Shown piece after piece: positions 13,849-16,377 of a stretch of DNA of 16,377 nt (its first letter is position 1; each line of letters begins with the position of its first letter). The DNA comes from Eubacteriales Family XIII. Incertae Sedis bacterium (GTDB lineage: Bacteria > Bacillota > Clostridia > Peptostreptococcales > Anaerovoracaceae): assembly GCA_031272745.1 (NCBI GenBank), contig JAISTF010000186.1, positions 1-16,377 of the forward strand, in the 5' to 3' direction. Both the position numbers and the translations under genes were made by a program. Under the pieces are notes generated by a model, which was given only the letters and a program-made list of their open reading frames with translations, was not told the origin of the DNA and searched no databases.

Positions 13849-14628
13849 TTACAATTTTGTGCCGCAGCTCCCGCAGAACTTTGTGTCGGGGGCGTTTTGG
13901 GTGCCGCAGCTCGGGCAGAGGCCGGGCGGGGGCGCGGGGGCCGCCTCGGGGATGGCCGCCTGCTCGAGATTCGTTCCGCAGTTGTTGCAAAACCGCACCG
14001 TCAGCGCGTTTTTCGCGCCGCATTTCGGACATTCGCGCAAATCGAGCGACGCGCCGCAGTTGTTGCAGAATTTTCCGCTGCCCGCAGGCTTGCCGCAGGA
14101 CGGGCAGATCGTCGTCTTCTGCTCGATCTCGCCCTTCCAGACCGTCGCGGTCTCGCCCGCCGCGTCGATGTTGCGCTTCATCGCGGCTGCGTGGGCCTGC
14201 GCGACGTAGACTTCCTGGCGCGGCGCGCACTTCACGCAGAGCCCCGTGTCCTCGTTCCAACACTGGTCGCAGACGTAGCTGTTGCAGTTGGGGCAGCGAT
14301 GGAAATGCTGCTTGGCCTCGTTTTGCGCGTGCTCGAACGCGGTGTCATGTTCCTTGAGCCATTCGGGGTTGCGCCCCTCAAAGCGCTCGCCGAGCACGTT
14401 GCTCGCGCGGTCGGCCGTATAGCCGACGCTCGACGCGCGCCCGCCGACGAGGCTGCCGAGGATGCTCGCGCCCTGGCCCAGGCCGCGCATCAGCTTGCCT
14501 TTTTTGTAGGTCTCGGATTCGATGAAGCTCGACTTGTAGCCGTCGCTGCAGATGTCGCAGTAGAACGTGAATTGGAAGCCGGCCTCGGTCGAGTTGTCTT
14601 CGTAGTTTCTGGTGAATGATTTCAGCAT
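13849..14628 (-). CDS. Multi-zinc-ribbon protein
   Basis: 259 aa from ATG 14628 with AAGGAGTAACGAAT upstream. Cysteine modules in order: CDIC near residue 24; CPNCNSYVCDQCWNEDTGLC around 112-131, a treble-type cluster; CPSC...FCNNCG around 175; CPKCG...FCNNCG around 200; and CPSCG...FCGSCG at the C-terminus. The segment after the first pair is Gly-rich (GLGQGASILGSLVGG) and could touch a membrane, but it is not a clear membrane helix. A Pro/Ala linker (AAIPEAAPAPPPG) precedes the last ribbon. There is no nucleic-acid-binding signature beyond the ribbons. It lies 12 bases after the previous gene, in the middle of the operon. It probably acts as a protein-interaction or metal-binding scaffold; this is inference. 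Confidence 0.85.
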   Translation of the reverse strand: MLKSFTRNYEDNSTEAGFQFTFYCDICSDGYKSSFIESETYKKGKLMRGLGQGASILGSLVGGRASSVGYTADRASNVLGERFEGRNPEWLKEHDTAFEHAQNEAKQHFHRCPNCNSYVCDQCWNEDTGLCVKCAPRQEVYVAQAHAAAMKRNIDAAGETATVWKGEIEQKTTICPSCGKPAGSGKFCNNCGASLDLRECPKCGAKNALTVRFCNNCGTNLEQAAIPEAAPAPPPGLCPSCGTQNAPDTKFCGSCGTKL

Positions 14629-14640
14629 ATTCGTTACTCC

Positions 14641-15012
14641 TTATCTTTGCGGCGCCACCAGCGGGGTGAGGACGCGGTCTTTGGGCTTGATCTTGTGGCC
14701 GCAGGCCGTGCATTTCTCGTTCTCAAAGAATTGCGCCACGCCGCACCGCTTGTTCGGGCAGCGGATCATGAAGCTCGCGCCGCACGACTCGCACCGCTCG
14801 CCGACGAACGTCCGCCCGCCGCAAAGCGGGCAGGTGATGTACAACGGCCGGCCGCAGCCCGCGCAGACCATCTCCGCGCCCTTCTTCACCTCGCGCAGAC
14901 AGGTCGGGCACAGGTAGACGAACGGGCTCTGCGACCCGCAGGCCGGGCAGAACCGCGCGTCGCGGTCGACCATCGTCCCGCAGTGGATGCAGGGTTGTTT
15001 GTATGTCGCCAT
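14641..15012 (-). CDS. Small protein of four zinc-ribbon-like modules
   Basis: 123 aa from ATG 15012, with GGGGGTAGGAC upstream. Four Cys-pair sets are visible: CIHC...CPAC (residues 8-26), CPTC...CAGC (about 35-54), CPLC...CESC (about 61-77) and CPNKRC...CTAC (about 85-108). Nearly the whole chain is made of metal-binding modules with no membrane segment or enzymatic motif. The arrangement resembles double-zinc-ribbon (DZR) proteins. It is 10 bases downstream of the coiled-coil zinc-ribbon gene, so co-translation is likely. Role unknown. Confidence 0.85.
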   Translation of the reverse strand: MATYKQPCIHCGTMVDRDARFCPACGSQSPFVYLCPTCLREVKKGAEMVCAGCGRPLYITCPLCGGRTFVGERCESCGASFMIRCPNKRCGVAQFFENEKCTACGHKIKPKDRVLTPLVAPQR

Positions 15013-15022
15013 GTCCTACCCC

Positions 15023-15517
15023 CTACTCGCCCATGCGGGCGCCGCAGCCGCCGCAAAACCGCGTCCCCGGCGGATTCTCCATCCCGCACTGCGGGCAGAA
15101 CGCCTTCGCCGCCGCGCCGAGCTTCGTGCCGCATTCCTGGCAGAACTTCGTCCCCTCCGGATTGACCGACCCGCAGTTCGGGCACGTCAGCGCCGCTTCC
15201 GCGTCCTTTTTCGCCTGCTCCGCCGCCTGCGCCTCGCTCTGCACGGCGCCGAGCTTCTCCTGCGCGGCCTTGATGTTGGCCTGGATCAATTTGATCTTGT
15301 CCGCTTCCGCGGGGTACGCCGCCGCGCCGTCCGCCGCGAACACCTTGCGCCCGATCTCCGCGAACGCCTCCGCCTCCTGCTTCTGCAAATCCGCGACTTC
15401 CTTCTGCGCCGTGAACGCCTTCACACTCGGGTCGTCCTGCGGCGCGAGCTTCGCGAGCCCGCCGACCAGATCCCCGAGCCCGCCGAGATTGCCGAGCCCT
15501 CCGAGCAAATCCGCCAT
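15023..15517 (-). CDS. Coiled-coil protein with two C-terminal zinc ribbons, first gene of the operon
   Basis: 164 aa from ATG 15517 with GGAGGTAAGTTACT upstream. The N-terminal 25 residues are a Gly/Leu repeat (MADLLGGLGNLGGLGDLVGG). Residues about 30-108 form a charged, Ala/Gln/Glu-rich helix likely to be a coiled coil. Two zinc ribbons follow: CPNCG...FCQECG and CPQCG...FCGGCG. There is no membrane helix. The Gly/Leu pattern recurs in the low-complexity stretches of two later operon proteins. It leads the operon, so it may set the expression level. Function unknown. Confidence 0.85.
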   Translation of the reverse strand: MADLLGGLGNLGGLGDLVGGLAKLAPQDDPSVKAFTAQKEVADLQKQEAEAFAEIGRKVFAADGAAAYPAEADKIKLIQANIKAAQEKLGAVQSEAQAAEQAKKDAEAALTCPNCGSVNPEGTKFCQECGTKLGAAAKAFCPQCGMENPPGTRFCGGCGARMGE

Positions 15518-15575
15518 AGTAACTTACCTCCGTTTCCCATATACTGGCAACATCCGTCGCCATCCTCCAAGGTTG

Positions 15576-15603
15576 ATGATATTATTATTGAACAAAAAAT
15601 CAA
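15576..15603 (-). promoter_or_regulatory. Candidate promoter of the zinc-ribbon operon
   Basis: On the minus strand TTGATT (15598-15603), 16 bases, then TATCAT (15576-15581), in an AT-rich stretch about 52 bases before the first ATG. A TTGACA at 15653-15658 has no matching -10 and is probably not used. The gap 15518-15739 also has a small hairpin: ATCATCC (15612-15618) pairs with GGATGAT (15622-15628), just upstream of this promoter. Confidence 0.4.
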
Positions 15604-15739
15604 AAATGTATATCATCCCAAGGATGATTTTTTGCCGCAATAGGCAGTGAAATGTCAATTTACTACAGCAATAGTATCACAATATCGCAATTTTTACCGA
15701 ATAACTGCAACCAACGCTGTGGCAAATCGACAGATGTCG

Positions 15740-16377
15740 CTATTTTCCAATAATTTCCTTGTACAGGCCCGCTTTTTTGATGAGGTCGACGTAGAGAAGC
15801 ATTTCGCTCAGCGATGTGACGCCGAGCTTGGCGTAGATGTGGCGGTTGTGGGTCTTGAGGGTCGGCGGCGCGATGAACATATAGCGCAGGATTTCCTCGG
15901 CCGTCTTGCCGTCCGCGTAGTATTCGAAGATGACGCGCTCGGTCGGGGTGAGGGCCTTCGCGGCGCCGATGAAGCCACCGAACAGGCCCGCGGGGATGGG
16001 GGCGCCCTCGCTCTTCAGCTCGCTCATGCGCTCCATGATGGCCGCGAGTTCGGGGAAGTGCGCGAAGCTCGCCTCTTCGCCGGCCTCGAAGGCGGCGAGG
16101 CTTTCCGTGATCGGCTTCATGAAGCGGCGGTGAAGGATGATCGAGAGCGCGATGCCGACGGCGCAGAGGGTGGCGAAGACAAGAACGATGCGCCATGTCT
16201 CCGCGCGGCGCTCGCGGGCGTAGACTGCTTCGGGCACCGCGAGCGTGACCGAGAAGGACTCGCCCGCGTAGGGGGAGTCGTCCGCATAGAGGCGCAGGGG
16301 CCCGCCGAGGCCGACGTAGCCGACATCGCCCGCGGCGCCCGCCTGGTAGAGATCAAGGCCGCCGGCGCGCTTCGCAA
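15740..16377 (-). CDS. Membrane-anchored LuxR-family regulator, 5' end outside window
   Basis: The reading frame is open to the window edge; about 211 C-terminal residues are visible. The upstream part (YVGLGGPLRLYADDSPYAGE, then FSVTLAVPEAVYARERR) resembles the end of an extracytoplasmic Cache-like sensor domain. One membrane helix follows (IVLVFATLCAVGIALSIIL), then a short cytoplasmic linker starting HRRFMKPITESL and a LuxR-type helix-turn-helix: ALTPTERVIFEYYADGKTAE and APPTLKTHNRHIYAKLGVTS. The protein would therefore sense outside signals and bind DNA directly, without a histidine kinase. It ends about 220 bases before the zinc-ribbon operon on the same strand and is a candidate regulator of it. 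The Cache assignment is inference; the HTH is clear. Confidence 0.85.
   Translation of the reverse strand, partial: AKRAGGLDLYQAGAAGDVGYVGLGGPLRLYADDSPYAGESFSVTLAVPEAVYARERRAETWRIVLVFATLCAVGIALSIILHRRFMKPITESLAAFEAGEEASFAHFPELAAIMERMSELKSEGAPIPAGLFGGFIGAAKALTPTERVIFEYYADGKTAEEILRYMFIAPPTLKTHNRHIYAKLGVTSLSEMLLYVDLIKKAGLYKEIIGK

Noticed and set aside
15023..15563. Upstream ATG at 15563 as an alternative start for the first zinc-ribbon gene
   Set aside because: It is in a different frame, and its GGAGG directly abuts the ATG, which is too close for initiation. The ATG at 15517 has correct spacing.
15612..15634. Hairpin ATCATCC-CAA-GGATGAT followed by Ts on the plus strand as a terminator
   Set aside because: No plus-strand gene lies upstream, and the stem is only seven pairs and AT-rich.

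Overview
The window is GC-rich DNA with strong AAGGAGG-type ribosome binding sites and TTGACA/TATAAT-type promoters. It probably comes from a strictly anaerobic, high-GC member of the Bacillota (Clostridia or Negativicutes; gut, rumen or sediment type). This rests on promoter and RBS style and on the metabolism; no rRNA or other phylogenetic marker is present, so the lineage is a guess. All genes run on the minus strand except one AraC-family regulator. No tRNA, rRNA, CRISPR array or transposase was seen.

Region 1 (1-7707) is an anaerobic trihydroxybenzene catabolism locus. Read in the direction of transcription, it begins with a molybdopterin enzyme of two subunits (large 7563-4927, small 4901-4083). 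This matches pyrogallol-phloroglucinol transhydroxylase, including every active-site residue I can recall from the Pelobacter acidigallici enzyme. A second transcription unit then starts at a well-formed promoter (-35 4016-4021, -10 3993-3998) overlapped by a perfect 15+15 bp palindrome. It encodes a small cupin, a 3-hydroxyacyl-CoA-dehydrogenase-like enzyme, a short-chain reductase, a cyclase-family metal hydrolase and a beta-keto acid cleavage enzyme cut by the window edge. These correspond to the known steps: phloroglucinol reductase; dihydrophloroglucinol cyclohydrolase; 3-hydroxy-5-oxohexanoate dehydrogenase; triacetate acetoacetate-lyase. Together they would turn pyrogallol into acetoacetate and acetoacetyl-CoA. 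A strong terminator (7668-7707) bounds the locus. Just beyond it lies a decayed fragment of a second transhydroxylase small subunit (about 7720-7859).

Region 2 (7860-10076) holds a small helical protein of unknown function, a short dispersed palindromic repeat, a YczE/YitT-like membrane protein, and a divergent AraC-family regulator whose -10 box sits nine bases before its ATG, so its mRNA is probably leaderless.

Region 3 (10162-15517) is a six-gene operon of zinc-ribbon and associated proteins: a Gly/Leu-rich coiled-coil protein with two zinc ribbons, a protein of four Cys-pair modules, a multi-zinc-ribbon protein, two membrane proteins with an N-terminal zinc ribbon, and a soluble protein with possible PH-like domains. 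Their function is unknown. Three carry short palindromic DNA repeats translated in frame, as well as tandem peptide repeats. Upstream (15740-16377, 5' end outside the window) is a membrane-anchored LuxR-type regulator.
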